A stretch of DNA of 64,000 bases from Rhodanobacter glycinis (GCF_006438785.1 NZ_RCZB01000002.1:372001-436000), one strand, 5' to 3'; shown: positions 47,459 to 56,926, counted from the first letter of the stretch. Notes: a model not told the origin generated them from the letters alone. Numbers and translations are program-made.

Positions 47459-47938
47459 ATGACCCAGCGCATCGACTATCAACAGCAAGCCCCCGAGCTC
47501 TTCAAGAAGCTCGTCGCCATCAGCATGCAGGCAGCGCAGGGCGGCGTCGAGGCGACCATCGGCCACCTCGTCGAGATCCGTGCCTCGCAGATCAACGGCT
47601 GCGCCTTCTGCGTGGACATGCATGTCAAGCAGGCAATGATTCACGGCGAGCGTCCGCTGCGCATCCATCACCTGACGGTCTGGCGCGAGTCCCCGCTGTT
47701 CTCCGAGCGCGAGCGTGCGGCGCTGGCCTGGACCGAGGTGCTGACCCAGCTGCCGCCGCACGGCGTGCCGGACGACATCTACGCGCTCGTCCGCGAGCAG
47801 TTCTCCGAGAAGGATCTCACCGATCTCACCTACGCGGTGATGGCGATCAACGCCTGGAACCGCATCAACGTCGCCTTCACAAGCGTCCCCGGCAGCGCCG
47901 ACAAAGCGTACGGGCTCGACAAGGCCGGCCTGGCCTGA
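47459..47938 (+). CDS. Carboxymuconolactone decarboxylase family (AhpD-like) protein
   Basis: 159 residues, all-helical, with the AhpD-type redox site GCAFCVDMHVKQAMIHGE (CxxC plus His). Such proteins reduce peroxides or act as alkylhydroperoxidase partners rather than true decarboxylases. GAGGA five bases before ATG 47459 supports the start. CMD-family genes are the commonest partners of ECF41 sigma factors, and the sigma gene follows two genes downstream. Confidence 0.9.
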   Translation: MTQRIDYQQQAPELFKKLVAISMQAAQGGVEATIGHLVEIRASQINGCAFCVDMHVKQAMIHGERPLRIHHLTVWRESPLFSERERAALAWTEVLTQLPPHGVPDDIYALVREQFSEKDLTDLTYAVMAINAWNRINVAFTSVPGSADKAYGLDKAGLA

Positions 47939-48021
47939 ATCCCGACCGGTTCGGCGACGCCGCGCTGGCGCATCTTCAACACCCCGGCCTGTGGGCGCAG
48001 GCCATTCATGAGGAGACATCC

Positions 48022-48447
48022 ATGCACACATTCAAGACCTTCGGGCTGCTGCTCCTGCTCGTTTCCGGCATGGCCGCGGCCCAGCCGGCGGAGCAGGCCT
48101 CCCCCACATCGACAGCACCGATGGCCAAGGTCTCGGACCTGATGACCAAGGCCCTCAAGGACTATCCCGGCAAGGAAGGCAAGATGATCCTGGTCACCTA
48201 CCCGCCCGGCTCGGTCGATCCGGTCCATCGCCACCACGCGCATGCCTTCGTCTATGTGCTCGAAGGCTCGATCGTGATGGGCCTGAATGGCGACAAGCCG
48301 GTGACGCTGGGACCGGGGCAGACCTTCTACGAAGGGCCGGACGACATGCACACGGTCGGCCGCAACGCCAGCAAGACCAAGCCGGCCAAATTCCTGGTGC
48401 TGCTGCTGAAGGACCAAAACAAGCCGGTACTGATCCCGGAGCACTGA
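48022..48447 (+). CDS. Exported cupin-domain protein
   Basis: 141 residues: signal peptide (TFGLLLLLVSGMAAAQ) and a single cupin barrel. Motif 1 is VDPVHRHHAHAFVYVLEGSI (His-rich metal site) and motif 2 is PGQTFYEGPDDMHTVGRNAS. It probably binds a metal and a small ligand in the periplasm. AGGAG six bases before ATG 48022. It lies 83 bases after the AhpD-like gene on the same strand, probably co-transcribed. Confidence 0.86.
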   Translation: MHTFKTFGLLLLLVSGMAAAQPAEQASPTSTAPMAKVSDLMTKALKDYPGKEGKMILVTYPPGSVDPVHRHHAHAFVYVLEGSIVMGLNGDKPVTLGPGQTFYEGPDDMHTVGRNASKTKPAKFLVLLLKDQNKPVLIPEH

Positions 48448-48575
48448 GCTTTTCGCTGGATCGCTTCGGCCTGCCGCCATGCCCATGGAGGACGCCTGTT
48501 CGTCGAGGTGGCGGGCCGGAAGCACCTGCGCCAGCCAGGGCCGAATGCCACCATTCGGCGCCGATCGGCGTAGGC

Positions 48576-48602
48576 TGTCACGACCGCACCGGCACAGACG
48601 TC
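48576..48602 (+). promoter_or_regulatory. ECF41-type promoter driving the sigma gene
   Basis: TGTCACG (48576-48582), exactly 16 bases, CGTC (48599-48602): one mismatch from the ECF41 consensus. The start codon is only eight bases beyond, so the mRNA would be leaderless. Confidence 0.8.
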
Positions 48603-48609
48603 TTCCCCC

Positions 48610-49536
48610 ATGGACGCAGCCACCGCCACTTTCCACGATCTGCGCCCGAGGCTGCAGGGCATCGCCTACCGCATGCTTGGCTCCATATCGGAGTCCGAAG
48701 ACATCGTGCAGGACGTCTGGCTGCGCTGGCACGCCGTGGACAAGGACAGCGTCAACAACGCCGAAGCGTGGCTGGTGGCGACCACCACCCGGATCTCGAT
48801 CGACCGCCTGCGCTCGGCCAAGGCACGGCGGGAGCAGTACGTCGGCATCTGGCTGCCAGAGCCGGTGCTCACCGAATGGCCCGCCACGCCCGAGGACATC
48901 GAGGAGCTCTCCAACGAGGTCTCCGTCGCCCTCCTTACCGTGCTCGAGCGCCTGACTCCCGAGGCCCGCGCCGCCTTTCTGCTGCGCGAAGTGTTCGACG
49001 TGGATTACGGCGAGGTGGCCGAGGTGCTTGGCAAGAGCGAGGCCGCCTGTCGCCAGATCGTGCACCGGGCCAAGGCGCAGCTGCGCCAGGAGCGGCCGCA
49101 GCGCGCGGTGCCCAGCGAGGTTCACCAGAAGCTGGTGCGACGCTTCGCCGATGTCCTGGCGCAAGGCGACTTCGCCGGCATGAAGTCGATGCTGGCCGAC
49201 ACCGCGGTGCTGATGGGCGACGGTGGCGGCTATGTCACCAGCTTCCCCAGGCCGATGGTCGGCGGGCCGCGCATCGCCCAGCTCCTGTTTGCCGCCACCC
49301 TGCGCTACAAGGATGCGTTGCGCATCGAACTGGCGATGATCAACGGCCAATACGCCGTGCTGCGCTACATCGGCGACGAGCTGGAGTCCGCCCAGTCTTA
49401 CGAAAGCGACGGCGAACGCATCACCCGCGTCCATGTGCAGCGCAATCCCGAAAAACTGGCCCGACTGGTGGCCGCGCTCACACAACGGCCCATCCGCCGG
49501 CAGCTTGAGGCATCGGCGCCGCACGAAAGCCTGTGA
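48610..49536 (+). CDS. ECF41-family sigma factor with SnoaL-like C-terminal domain
   Basis: 308 residues. Sigma region 2 (SISESEDIVQDVWLRWHAV) and region 4 (LTPEARAAFLLREVFDVDYG, SEAACRQIVHRAKAQL) are followed by a ~130-residue NTF2/SnoaL-like domain. ECF41 hallmarks are present: WLPEP in the inter-domain linker, DGGG in the extension and NPEKL (family NPDKL) near the C-terminus. In this group the extension replaces an anti-sigma factor and tunes activity. No anti-sigma gene is adjacent. A near-consensus ECF41 promoter immediately upstream indicates positive autoregulation. Confidence 0.93.
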   Translation: MDAATATFHDLRPRLQGIAYRMLGSISESEDIVQDVWLRWHAVDKDSVNNAEAWLVATTTRISIDRLRSAKARREQYVGIWLPEPVLTEWPATPEDIEELSNEVSVALLTVLERLTPEARAAFLLREVFDVDYGEVAEVLGKSEAACRQIVHRAKAQLRQERPQRAVPSEVHQKLVRRFADVLAQGDFAGMKSMLADTAVLMGDGGGYVTSFPRPMVGGPRIAQLLFAATLRYKDALRIELAMINGQYAVLRYIGDELESAQSYESDGERITRVHVQRNPEKLARLVAALTQRPIRRQLEASAPHESL

Positions 49537-49571
49537 CCGGGATCAGCGAAGGAGGAGCGGCGTGATTCCTG

Positions 49572-50954
49572 TCAGCACTCGATGACGTTGACCGCCAATC
49601 CGCCCCGCGATGTTTCCTTGTACTTGTCCTTCATGTCACGACCGGTGTCGCGCATGGTCTTGATCACCTTGTCGAGCGAGACGCGGTGCTTGCCGTCGCT
49701 CTTCAGCGCCATGCGGCTGGCGTTGATCGCCTTGACCGAGCCCATCGCGTTGCGTTCGATGCAGGGGATCTGCACCAGCCCGCCGATCGGGTCGCAGGTG
49801 AGGCCGAGGTTGTGTTCCATGCCGATCTCGGCGGCGTTCTCGACCTGCATCACGTTGCCGCCGAGTGCGGCGGTGAGGCCGCCGGCGGCCATCGAGCAGG
49901 CTACGCCCACTTCGCCCTGGCAGCCGACTTCGGCGCCGGAGATCGAGGCGTTTTCCTTGTACAGGATGCCGATCGCGGCGGCCGTAAGCAGGTATTCGAT
50001 AATGCCGTCGTCGTTCGCCTTCGGGCAGAAGCGCAGATAGTAGTGGCCGACCGCGGGCACGATGCCGGCCGCACCGTTGGTGGGTGCGGTGACCACGCGG
50101 CCGCCGGCGGCGTTCTCCTCGTTCACCGCAAGTGCATAGAGGTTGACCCAGTCGAGGATGGTCAGCGGATCCTTCAGCGCGGCTTCCGGCTGGTTGCGCA
50201 GTTCCTCCAGCATAGCCGGTGCGCGGCGGGTGACTTTCAGGCCGCCGGGCAACACGCCGGGCGAGCGCAGGCCGCGGTTGACGCAGTCCTGCATCGCCTT
50301 CCAGATCGTCAGCAGGCCGGCGCGGGTTTCTTCCTCGCTGCGCCACACCGTTTCGTTCGCCATCATCAGTTGCGCGATCGTCATGTCGTGCTGCTTGCAC
50401 AATGCGAGCATCTCGTCGCCGCTGCTGAACGGATACGGCTGGGCCGTGGTGTCGGCGACGATGCGGTCTTCCGCCGCCTCGTCGGTGTTCACCACGAAGC
50501 CGCCGCCGACCGAGTAGTAATCGCGCGTGGCCAGTTCGTTGCCGTCGGCGTCATACGCACTGAAACGCATGCCGTTGGTGTGGAATGGCAGCTTCTGGCG
50601 TTTGTTGAAAACGAGGTCGCGCTTCTCCTCGAACTCGATCTCGTGCTTGCCGAGTACGCGCAGACGCTGTGTCTTGCGAATGCGTTCGAGCGTGGCGGGG
50701 ATCTGGTCCGGATCGACGGTGTCCGGATGCTGGCCTTCGAAGCCGAGCAGCACCGCCTTGTCGGTACCGTGGCCGCGGCCGGTCATCGCCAGTGAGCCGT
50801 ACAGCTCGGCGCGCACGCGGGTCACCCGCGCAAGCACGCCTTTCTCTTCCAGCCAGCGTTCGGCGAAACGCGCGGCCGCGCGCATCGGTCCGACCGTATG
50901 CGAGGAGGACGGCCCGATGCCGATCTTGAACAGGTCGAATACGCTGACGGCCAT
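49572..50954 (-). CDS. sdaA: L-serine ammonia-lyase (iron-sulfur type)
   Basis: 460 residues, single-chain L-serine dehydratase. N-terminal domain starts [20 protein letters not shown]. The catalytic domain holds cysteines for the [4Fe-4S] cluster in [38 protein letters not shown]. It deaminates serine to pyruvate and ammonia. ATG 50954 gives the family N-terminus; upstream in-frame residues overlap the promoter of the divergent glutaredoxin gene. It is a stand-alone unit, convergent with the ECF41 gene. Confidence 0.95.
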   Translation of the reverse strand: MAVSVFDLFKIGIGPSSSHTVGPMRAAARFAERWLEEKGVLARVTRVRAELYGSLAMTGRGHGTDKAVLLGFEGQHPDTVDPDQIPATLERIRKTQRLRVLGKHEIEFEEKRDLVFNKRQKLPFHTNGMRFSAYDADGNELATRDYYSVGGGFVVNTDEAAEDRIVADTTAQPYPFSSGDEMLALCKQHDMTIAQLMMANETVWRSEEETRAGLLTIWKAMQDCVNRGLRSPGVLPGGLKVTRRAPAMLEELRNQPEAALKDPLTILDWVNLYALAVNEENAAGGRVVTAPTNGAAGIVPAVGHYYLRFCPKANDDGIIEYLLTAAAIGILYKENASISGAEVGCQGEVGVACSMAAGGLTAALGGNVMQVENAAEIGMEHNLGLTCDPIGGLVQIPCIERNAMGSVKAINASRMALKSDGKHRVSLDKVIKTMRDTGRDMKDKYKETSRGGLAVNVIEC

Positions 50955-51032
50955 GGCTGCGCTGCTGGGGGAAGGGAGTGAACCGGTTATTCTACGCGGC
51001 GTCCCCGCCTTTGGCAGTCCATTCGCAAGCGC

Positions 51033-51281
51033 ATGTCCGACCTGATCCTGTACCAGCGCGATTACTGTCACCTGTGCGACCTGGCGCTGGCCGTGCTGGC
51101 CGAGGCGCGTGCGCCGGATTTCGACAGCGTGTGGGTGGATGATTCCGACGAGCTGGAGCAGCGTTACGGCACCCGTGTGCCGGTGCTGCGCGATGCGCGC
51201 GGCGACCGCGAGCTGGACTGGCCGTTCGACGCCGCGGCGGTGGGCCGTTTCCTCAGCGGTGGTGCAGCTTCAAACGCTTGA
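51033..51281 (+). CDS. Glutaredoxin-like protein
   Basis: 82 residues, a minimal thioredoxin fold with the redox pair in [13 protein letters not shown] (CHLC), the cis-Pro motif [12 protein letters not shown], and a final helix ([11 protein letters not shown]). It matches the glutaredoxin-family/DUF836 type and probably works in the cytoplasm on disulfides or mixed thiols. Its last 29 bases overlap the end of the GTPase gene on the opposite strand. Confidence 0.86.
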   Translation: MSDLILYQRDYCHLCDLALAVLAEARAPDFDSVWVDDSDELEQRYGTRVPVLRDARGDRELDWPFDAAAVGRFLSGGAASNA

Positions 51282-52617
51282 GGATTTCCTCGCGCGCCTC
51301 GCGCAGGATCGAGTCGCGATCGAGGCTGGCGACGATATCGGCGACGGCGCGCTTGGCGCCGGCTTCGCCCCACGATTTGCCGGCGACCAGGTAACGTTCG
51401 GCGGCGCGGCCGATCAGCACCGTGGCGTACCAGCCGAGCGCGCCCTGCGCGGCGGCGGTGACCACCACCGACAGCCCGGCGCTCATGCCTTTCAATGCCG
51501 AGGCGACCAGCTGCATGCCCCAGATCGCGCCCATCAGCGCAGCGAGTTGCACCGAGATCACCGCCACCAGCCGGCCGGATTCGGCGCGGGTCAGCGGCAG
51601 GCCGTAGACACGCGACAACTGCACCACCATCGCCGCATCCAGTCCGGCGGCGGCGAGCAGGTCGGCGACGGGGATCGGGTTCAGCGCGACCGCCACGCCC
51701 TTGGCAATGCAGTAGTTGTGGATCAGCTTTGCCGCGACCGCCCGGCGCGTCTCGGCGATGCGCGCGCTGACCTGATCGGTGAGCCGGCCGGCATACAGTC
51801 CGGCGTTGATCGCCGACAGCGTCTTGCCCTCGCGCGCCGCGATCGCCAGCAACCGTTCGCGCAACGCGGCGACGTCGGGTGGGCGCGACTGCTCATGTGA
51901 TTGTTCGTGCCCGCGCCCGTCGACTTCGACCACGCGCTGTGCGGCTGGCCGCGCAGCCACCGCGATCACATCCTCGGCGCGTACCAGCCCGGCCATGCGC
52001 AGGCGCAGATGCGCCAGCAGATCCGCGAGTTCGTCGGCGCCATAGCGGTCGGCCTTGTTCAACGCCAGCAGCAAAGGGCGCTGGGTGGCGGCGAGCGTCT
52101 TCAGCGCGTCGAGCTCTTCGCGGGTGAGATCGCCGTCGCCGACGAAGATCACCAGGTCGCTGACCTCGGCGACTTCGAATGCCAGCTGCTCGCGCGCCTC
52201 GCCGTCCAGCTCGTTGATGCCGGGCGTGTCGATCAATACCAGGCCATCGTGTTGCGCCTCGTCCAGCACCGCGTGTTCGGCGTCGGTGGTGGTGCCGTGC
52301 AATACGCCAACAGTAAATGCCTTGCGGCCGAGCAGCGCATTGCCCAGCGCCGACTTGCCGGTGGACACCCGGCCGAATACGGCGACGTGCAGCTCGCCGC
52401 GTTCAAGCTTGGCCAGCATGTTTTCGATGCGGCCGAAATCGGCGGCCAGTTCGTTGCGCACCGTGGCCGGGATGGTCGGGTCGTCGAGCAGGTTGCGCAG
52501 GCTGTCGGCGACGCGGGATGAGCCGGCGACGGCAGGGCGTGATGCGGGCGTCAAGGGCGTGCCGGCGGCAGGTTTGACCCAGCCGCGCAGGCGCTGCCAC
52601 AGGTTGTCAGTCGGCAT
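51253..52617 (-). CDS. Era-like GTPase with C-terminal DUF697 membrane domain
   Basis: 454 residues. GTPase motifs: G1 [16 protein letters not shown]3 [11 protein letters not shown]4 ALNKADRYG. The C-terminal part has hydrophobic helices ([40 protein letters not shown]) of the DUF697/YcjF type. Such GTPases may act in membrane stress or ribosome-linked regulation; the exact role is unknown. A charged insert ([12 protein letters not shown]) separates the domains. It overlaps the glutaredoxin gene tail to tail. Confidence 0.87.
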   Translation of the reverse strand: MPTDNLWQRLRGWVKPAAGTPLTPASRPAVAGSSRVADSLRNLLDDPTIPATVRNELAADFGRIENMLAKLERGELHVAVFGRVSTGKSALGNALLGRKAFTVGVLHGTTTDAEHAVLDEAQHDGLVLIDTPGINELDGEAREQLAFEVAEVSDLVIFVGDGDLTREELDALKTLAATQRPLLLALNKADRYGADELADLLAHLRLRMAGLVRAEDVIAVAARPAAQRVVEVDGRGHEQSHEQSRPPDVAALRERLLAIAAREGKTLSAINAGLYAGRLTDQVSARIAETRRAVAAKLIHNYCIAKGVAVALNPIPVADLLAAAGLDAAMVVQLSRVYGLPLTRAESGRLVAVISVQLAALMGAIWGMQLVASALKGMSAGLSVVVTAAAQGALGWYATVLIGRAAERYLVAGKSWGEAGAKRAVADIVASLDRDSILREAREEILKRLKLHHR

Positions 52618-52629
52618 TGCGGCGGATGA

Positions 52630-53181
52630 TTATTTCGGCTCGAGCTGCAGGTGCGCAGTGATCTTCACGGTGGCGCCGATCACCGAGGTGTCGGCGTAGT
52701 CACCGCTGCCCACGCCAAAGTCGAGCCGCTGCACGTGTCCTGCCACGTCCAGGGTGGAACTGCCTGGGCTCTGCGTGCGGAACACCACGCCCAGGCTCAC
52801 CGGCCTGGTCACGCCGCGCAGGGTGAGCTGGCCGTCCGCGATCACCGTGTTGCCGTCCTGGTGGAAACCGGTGGTGACGAAATGCGCGGTGGGGAACTTC
52901 GCCACGTTGAAGAAGCTCTCGCCGGGCAGGGCGCTCTCCTGATCGGCGTCGCCGGTCTTGGCACTGGCCAGGGTCACGACCACGTCGAACTTCGCGTGGG
53001 CCAGGTCGGCGGGGTCATAGCTTATGGCTGCCGTCCAGTCCTTGAAGTCGCCAGAGAACTCGGCGCCCTGGTAGGTGCCCTGGAAGCTCAGATGGCTCAG
53101 TGCAGGACGTACGGAGTAGTCGGTGGCCGTGGCGGCACATGGCAGCGCGAGGGCGAGCAGCAGGATGGCAGGGCGTTTCAT
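52630..53181 (-). CDS. YceI-family periplasmic protein (second copy)
   Basis: 183 residues: signal peptide (ILLLALALPCAATA) and a full YceI barrel (YSVRPALSHLSFQGTYQGAE, FDVVVTLASAKTGD, FFNVAKFPTAHFVTTGF, GQLTLRGVTRPVSLGV). It presumably binds an isoprenoid-tailed molecule. Its ATG overlaps the stop of the cytochrome b561 gene (ATGA), so it is the third gene of a coupled YceI - b561 - YceI operon. Confidence 0.9.
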   Translation of the reverse strand: MKRPAILLLALALPCAATATDYSVRPALSHLSFQGTYQGAEFSGDFKDWTAAISYDPADLAHAKFDVVVTLASAKTGDADQESALPGESFFNVAKFPTAHFVTTGFHQDGNTVIADGQLTLRGVTRPVSLGVVFRTQSPGSSTLDVAGHVQRLDFGVGSGDYADTSVIGATVKITAHLQLEPK

Positions 53182-53759
53182 GGTCGTTCTCCTTCGGAAG
53201 TCGAACCGTTGCGCAAGCGCGCGAACGGCAGCATCCGGCGCAGCACGTTGTCATTGTCCGACAAATGATGCTTCAGTGCCGCACCGACATGCGCCACCAG
53301 TACCAGCAGCAGAAACCAGAACAGATATTCGTGCACACCGTGCGCTAAACCGCGCAGCTCGTCGTTCTTCGCCACCAGCGACGGCAGGTTGAACAGCTTG
53401 AACCACTGCAACGGCTTGCCGGTGACTGAATTGAACCACCAGCCGCTGAGCGGCAGCGCCACGATCAACACATACAGCACACCATGGACGGCCCGCGCAG
53501 CCCACTGCTGCCAGCGCGGCGCCGGCTCCTCGCGTGGGTGACCATCACCCCAGCGCCACAGCACGCGCAACAGCACCAGCGCCAGCACGGTCAGTCCGAT
53601 CGACTTGTGCAGCGCAAGCCAGTTGATCTTCTGCATCGGCGAATGCGCCAGGTCCATCAGCAGGCCGAAGGTGCCGTTGCCCAGGATGGCCAGCGCAATG
53701 ATCCAGTGGAACAACTTGGCGACCGATCCCCATTGGCGATCACTGCTGCGCAGACTCAT
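53178..53759 (-). CDS. Cytochrome b561 family protein
   Basis: 193 residues, four transmembrane helices with heme-ligand histidines in AKLFHWIIALAILGN, LALHKSIGLTVLALVLLRV, RAVHGVLYVLIVALPLSG and GVHEYLFWFLLLVLVAHVG. Such diheme proteins pass electrons from ubiquinol or periplasmic donors (CybB is a superoxide oxidase). Overlaps of four bases on both sides couple it to two YceI genes, which suggests that the YceI proteins carry a quinone-like partner of this cytochrome. Confidence 0.92.
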   Translation of the reverse strand: MSLRSSDRQWGSVAKLFHWIIALAILGNGTFGLLMDLAHSPMQKINWLALHKSIGLTVLALVLLRVLWRWGDGHPREEPAPRWQQWAARAVHGVLYVLIVALPLSGWWFNSVTGKPLQWFKLFNLPSLVAKNDELRGLAHGVHEYLFWFLLLVLVAHVGAALKHHLSDNDNVLRRMLPFARLRNGSTSEGERP

Positions 53760-54376
53760 GGTTGTTCCTTCGATGTGGGAATGGCGTGCTCGTCGCGGAT
53801 CGCCTCCAGCTCCAGCCAGACGCTGACCTGCTGACCGATCGAGCCGGCGTTGGCGGTGATGCCGAAGGCCTCGCGATCCAGCATGGCGGTGGCCGAGAAG
53901 CCGGCGATGGTATGCAGCCCGTAGATGGTATTGGCGACGCGGTTGAATGTGAACGGAACGCTCAGCGGCTGACTGATCCCGTGCAGGGTCAGCTGGCCAT
54001 GCAGTACGCCGTGATGATCGTCCTTGCGCTCGACGCTGCTGCTGACGAAGTGCGCATAGCGGCGGTGCGCGCAATCGAGCAGGGCCGGCTTGCATACAGC
54101 CTTGTCCCAGTCCGCGTCGCCCATGTCCACGCTGGCCAGATCGATATCCAGTTCGGTGGCGGCCGTGCTCCAGTCATCCGGATCGAAACGCAGCCAGCCC
54201 TTGGCGATGTGCAGCCGACCGAACGGACGCGAATAGCCATCGTGGCTGATGCTGAAAACGATCTGGCTGTGCACTGTGTCGTAGCGGTAACTCGCGCTGG
54301 CGGCATATGCCGGTGCCAGCGGCAGCAGCATCGCTGCGAGCCAGAGTAGCCAGACGACGGGGCGGAAACGGAGCAT
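53756..54376 (-). CDS. YceI-family periplasmic protein (first gene of operon)
   Basis: 206 residues: signal peptide (VVWLLWLAAMLLPLAPAYA), YceI barrel with YRYDTVHSQIVFSISHDGYS, TELDIDLASVDMGDADW, GQLTLHGISQPLSVPF. Two cysteines in VCKPALLDCAHRR are extra compared with its neighbour copy and could form a disulfide. The start was set at ATG 54376, giving a normal signal peptide; the long upstream frame has no family similarity. The stop overlaps the b561 start by four bases. Confidence 0.88.
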   Translation of the reverse strand: MLRFRPVVWLLWLAAMLLPLAPAYAASASYRYDTVHSQIVFSISHDGYSRPFGRLHIAKGWLRFDPDDWSTAATELDIDLASVDMGDADWDKAVCKPALLDCAHRRYAHFVSSSVERKDDHHGVLHGQLTLHGISQPLSVPFTFNRVANTIYGLHTIAGFSATAMLDREAFGITANAGSIGQQVSVWLELEAIRDEHAIPTSKEQP

Positions 54377-54503
54377 GGAACGAAGTCTGGCCGATCGGCA
54401 GCGATGCTGCCAGCACCCGTGGCTGAACAATAGGTTTCCCGTTCGGGCCCATCGGCCTCGGAGCGCTGTTGCCTGTCGCCGCCGCAGGAGCCGGCGCGTG
54501 CCG

Positions 54504-55505
54504 TCAGAACGTGCGCTGCACCGAATAGTCGGCCAGCGTGACCAGCGCATCGCGGTAGTGGGAGGCGGGCAGCATGACCAGCGCATCGCGCGCGGCTTGC
54601 GCATGGATAAGCGCTCGCTCGCGGGTGCGCTCCAGTGCTCCGGAATCACGGATCGAGGCGATGATGCGATCGAGCGAGTCGAGGCCGCCGTGTTCGATCG
54701 CGTGACGCAGTGACAGCGCCTGGTCCGGGCTGGCCTTTTCCAGCGCGTAGATCAGCGGCAGGGTCGGCTTGCCTTCGGCCAGGTCGTCGCCGATGTTCTT
54801 GCCCAGCGTGTCGGCATCGGAAACGTAATCGAGCAGGTCGTCGGCGATCTGGAACGCGTAGCCCAGCTCCATGCCATAGCGGCGCAGCGCGGCGACCTGA
54901 TCGTCCGGCAGGCCACCGAGGAGGCCGCCCAGCTCGGTGGCGGCGGCGAACAGCACGGCGGTCTTGCGTTCGATCACGGCCAGGTACGCCGCTTCGCTGA
55001 CGTCGGCGTTGCCGATGTTGAGCAGTTGCAGCACCTCGCCCTCGGCGATGGTGTTGGTGGTGTCGGCCAGGATGCGCATGATGCGCATGTCGTCCAGTTC
55101 CACCATCAGCTGGAACGAGCGCGAATAGAGGAAATCGCCGACCAGCACGCTGGCGGCGTTGCCCCACAGCGCGTTGGCGGTCTTGCGGCCGCGGCGCAGG
55201 TCGGACTCGTCGACCACGTCGTCGTGCAGCAGGGTGGAGGTGTGAATGAACTCGATGATCGCCGCCAGCTTGGTGTGGTGCTCACCCTGGTAGCCGGCGG
55301 CACCGGCGGCCAGTACGTGCAGCATCGGGCGCAGCCGCTTGCCGCCGCTGGCGATGATGTGGTCGGCGATCTGGTTGATCAGCACCACGTCGGACGACAG
55401 CCGCTGGCGGATCAGTGCGTCGACCCGCTGCATGTCGGCAGCGGCAAGGTCACGCACATGGGCGAAGTCGGCGGGGCGGCTGGCGTCGGCTGGCATCGGG
55501 GTCAT
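54504..55505 (-). CDS. ispB: Polyprenyl (octaprenyl) diphosphate synthase
   Basis: 333 residues of the trans-prenyltransferase family. First Asp-rich motif LLHDDVVDESDLRRGR, second FQIADDLLDYVSD, with GGKRLRPMLHVLAAGA near the N-terminus. It builds the isoprenoid side chain of ubiquinone. ATG 55505 is preferred; a longer frame to 55568 lacks family similarity. Being next to the YceI/b561 operon on the same strand is notable because YceI proteins bind isoprenoid chains, but the 127-base gap argues for separate transcription. Confidence 0.94.
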   Translation of the reverse strand: MTPMPADASRPADFAHVRDLAAADMQRVDALIRQRLSSDVVLINQIADHIIASGGKRLRPMLHVLAAGAAGYQGEHHTKLAAIIEFIHTSTLLHDDVVDESDLRRGRKTANALWGNAASVLVGDFLYSRSFQLMVELDDMRIMRILADTTNTIAEGEVLQLLNIGNADVSEAAYLAVIERKTAVLFAAATELGGLLGGLPDDQVAALRRYGMELGYAFQIADDLLDYVSDADTLGKNIGDDLAEGKPTLPLIYALEKASPDQALSLRHAIEHGGLDSLDRIIASIRDSGALERTRERALIHAQAARDALVMLPASHYRDALVTLADYSVQRTF

Positions 55506-55737
55506 GAAGGCTTCAAGGCGGCGTATCGGCGTGATTATAGGGCCGTGCCGCGGATTGCGCCGTGACATCCCGTGGCAAACCGCGCCATTCGGCGATCAGC
55601 TGGCCAAAAAACCATGCACGCTACCCGCCGAGCATGCGCAGTGGCGCCGGCGATCCCCGCCAGGGTTTGCAATAGCCAGTGGCTGGCCCAATCATGAGTG
55701 CCTGCAGTTACGCGCACGTGCATCGAGTACCGATCCG

Positions 55738-56721
55738 ATGGCCCATGAAATCATCGCGCTGATCGCGCAATACGGCTTGCTGCTGGTGTTCTTCAACGTG
55801 CTGGTGGAGCAGGCCGGCGTACCGGTGCCCGCGGTGCCCACCATGATCGTGGCCGGTGCACTGGCAGCGAACGACAGGTTGCCGGTGGCTGGCGTGGTGC
55901 TGGCGGCGGTGCTGGCCTGCCTGCTCAGTGATCTGGCGTGGTACTGGGCGGGTCGGCGTTTCGGTGCCGGCGTGATGCGCACGATCTGCCGCATATCGCT
56001 GTCGCCCGATTCCTGCGTGAAGCAGTCCGAGTTGCGCTTCCAGCGTTGGCGCGGACGGGTACTGCTGATCGCCAAGTTCGTGCCGGGGCTGTCGACGGTG
56101 GCGCCGCCGCTGATGGGCGCGATGGGTCTGCGCATGCCGACGTTCGTGCTGCTCGACGGGCTCGGCTCGCTGCTGTGGGGGGGTCTTGCGGTCGGGGTGG
56201 GTTACGCCTTTGCCGCGCAGATCGATGTGGTGCTGGCGGCGCTGGCCAGTGCCGGCACGCTGGCCTTCGAATTGCTGCTGGTTCTGCTCGCGCTCTATAT
56301 CGCCGCCAAATGGTGGCAGCGCCGGCGTCTGCTGGTGGCCTTGCGCATGGCGCGCATCACGGTGGACGAATTGAACCAGTCCATCGCCGACGGACAATCG
56401 CCGGTGGTGGTCGACGTGCGCTCGCAGGCCGCGCGTCTGCTCGATACGCGGATCATCCCCGGCGCCTTGCTGGCCGACCTCGACGGCGTCGATCAGGCGT
56501 TGCTCGGCATTCCGCCGGATCGCGAGTTGGTGATCTACTGCAGCTGCCCGAACGAAGTGTCTGCCGCCAAGGCGGCCAAGCTGCTGATGGCGATCGGCTA
56601 CCGTCGCGTACGCCCGTTGCTTGGCGGCCTCGATGCATGGGATGCGGCGGGCTACACGATCGACCGGCTGCCGCCGGACGCCGCTGGCAGCGCTGCCGAC
56701 CCGCTGCACATGACGGCCTGA
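55738..56721 (+). CDS. DedA-family membrane protein fused to rhodanese
   Basis: 327 residues. The N-terminal ~200 residues are a DedA/VTT domain: reentrant-helix motifs EQAGVPVPAVPTMIVAGALA and LLIAKFVPGLSTVAPPLMGA. The C-terminal ~105 residues are a rhodanese with VVVDVRSQAARLLDTRIIPG and an active-site loop ELVIYCSCPNEVSAAKAAK (Cys present). DedA proteins are proton-driven lipid (undecaprenyl-phosphate type) transporters; the rhodanese may handle sulfur at the membrane. It precedes the kdp operon by 112 bases. Confidence 0.9.
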   Translation: MAHEIIALIAQYGLLLVFFNVLVEQAGVPVPAVPTMIVAGALAANDRLPVAGVVLAAVLACLLSDLAWYWAGRRFGAGVMRTICRISLSPDSCVKQSELRFQRWRGRVLLIAKFVPGLSTVAPPLMGAMGLRMPTFVLLDGLGSLLWGGLAVGVGYAFAAQIDVVLAALASAGTLAFELLLVLLALYIAAKWWQRRRLLVALRMARITVDELNQSIADGQSPVVVDVRSQAARLLDTRIIPGALLADLDGVDQALLGIPPDRELVIYCSCPNEVSAAKAAKLLMAIGYRRVRPLLGGLDAWDAAGYTIDRLPPDAAGSAADPLHMTA

Positions 56722-56735
56722 TCCGCGCCGCGGAA

Positions 56736-56790
56736 AACTTTACGCGTTCTATACGCGAAGCGGCCAAATCGCTACCCCGTTCTTATACGG
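56736..56790 (+). promoter_or_regulatory. Candidate kdp promoter region
   Basis: An A+T-rich stretch with the repeat ACGCG-TTCTAT-ACGCG (GCGT/ACGC inverted, 56744-56756) and a -10-like TTATAC at 56783-56788 lies ahead of the first small kdp ORF. A KdpE site is plausible but I cannot match a consensus. Confidence 0.4.
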
Positions 56791-56833
56791 CACTTCCTAC
56801 AGTGCGCGTCGTCCTTTCCTTGAGTCGACGCCG

Positions 56834-56926
56834 ATGGATTTCGTCTACCTGTTGTTCCTGCTCGTGCTGTGCGCGGCGACGCTGGGCTTTGTGCTGATCT
56901 GCGATCGGCTGAGTCCGCGCAAGTAA
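56834..56926 (+). CDS. Tiny membrane protein at the head of the kdp operon
   Basis: 30 residues (starts MDFVYLLFLLVLCAATLGF, ends RLSPRK): one transmembrane helix and a short positive tail. It sits 45 bases before kdpF on the same strand and looks like a KdpF-sized single-pass peptide. It could be a second KdpF-like stabiliser of the Kdp complex or a leader peptide. A classical ribosome site is not evident. Confidence 0.6.
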   Translation: MDFVYLLFLLVLCAATLGFVLICDRLSPRK

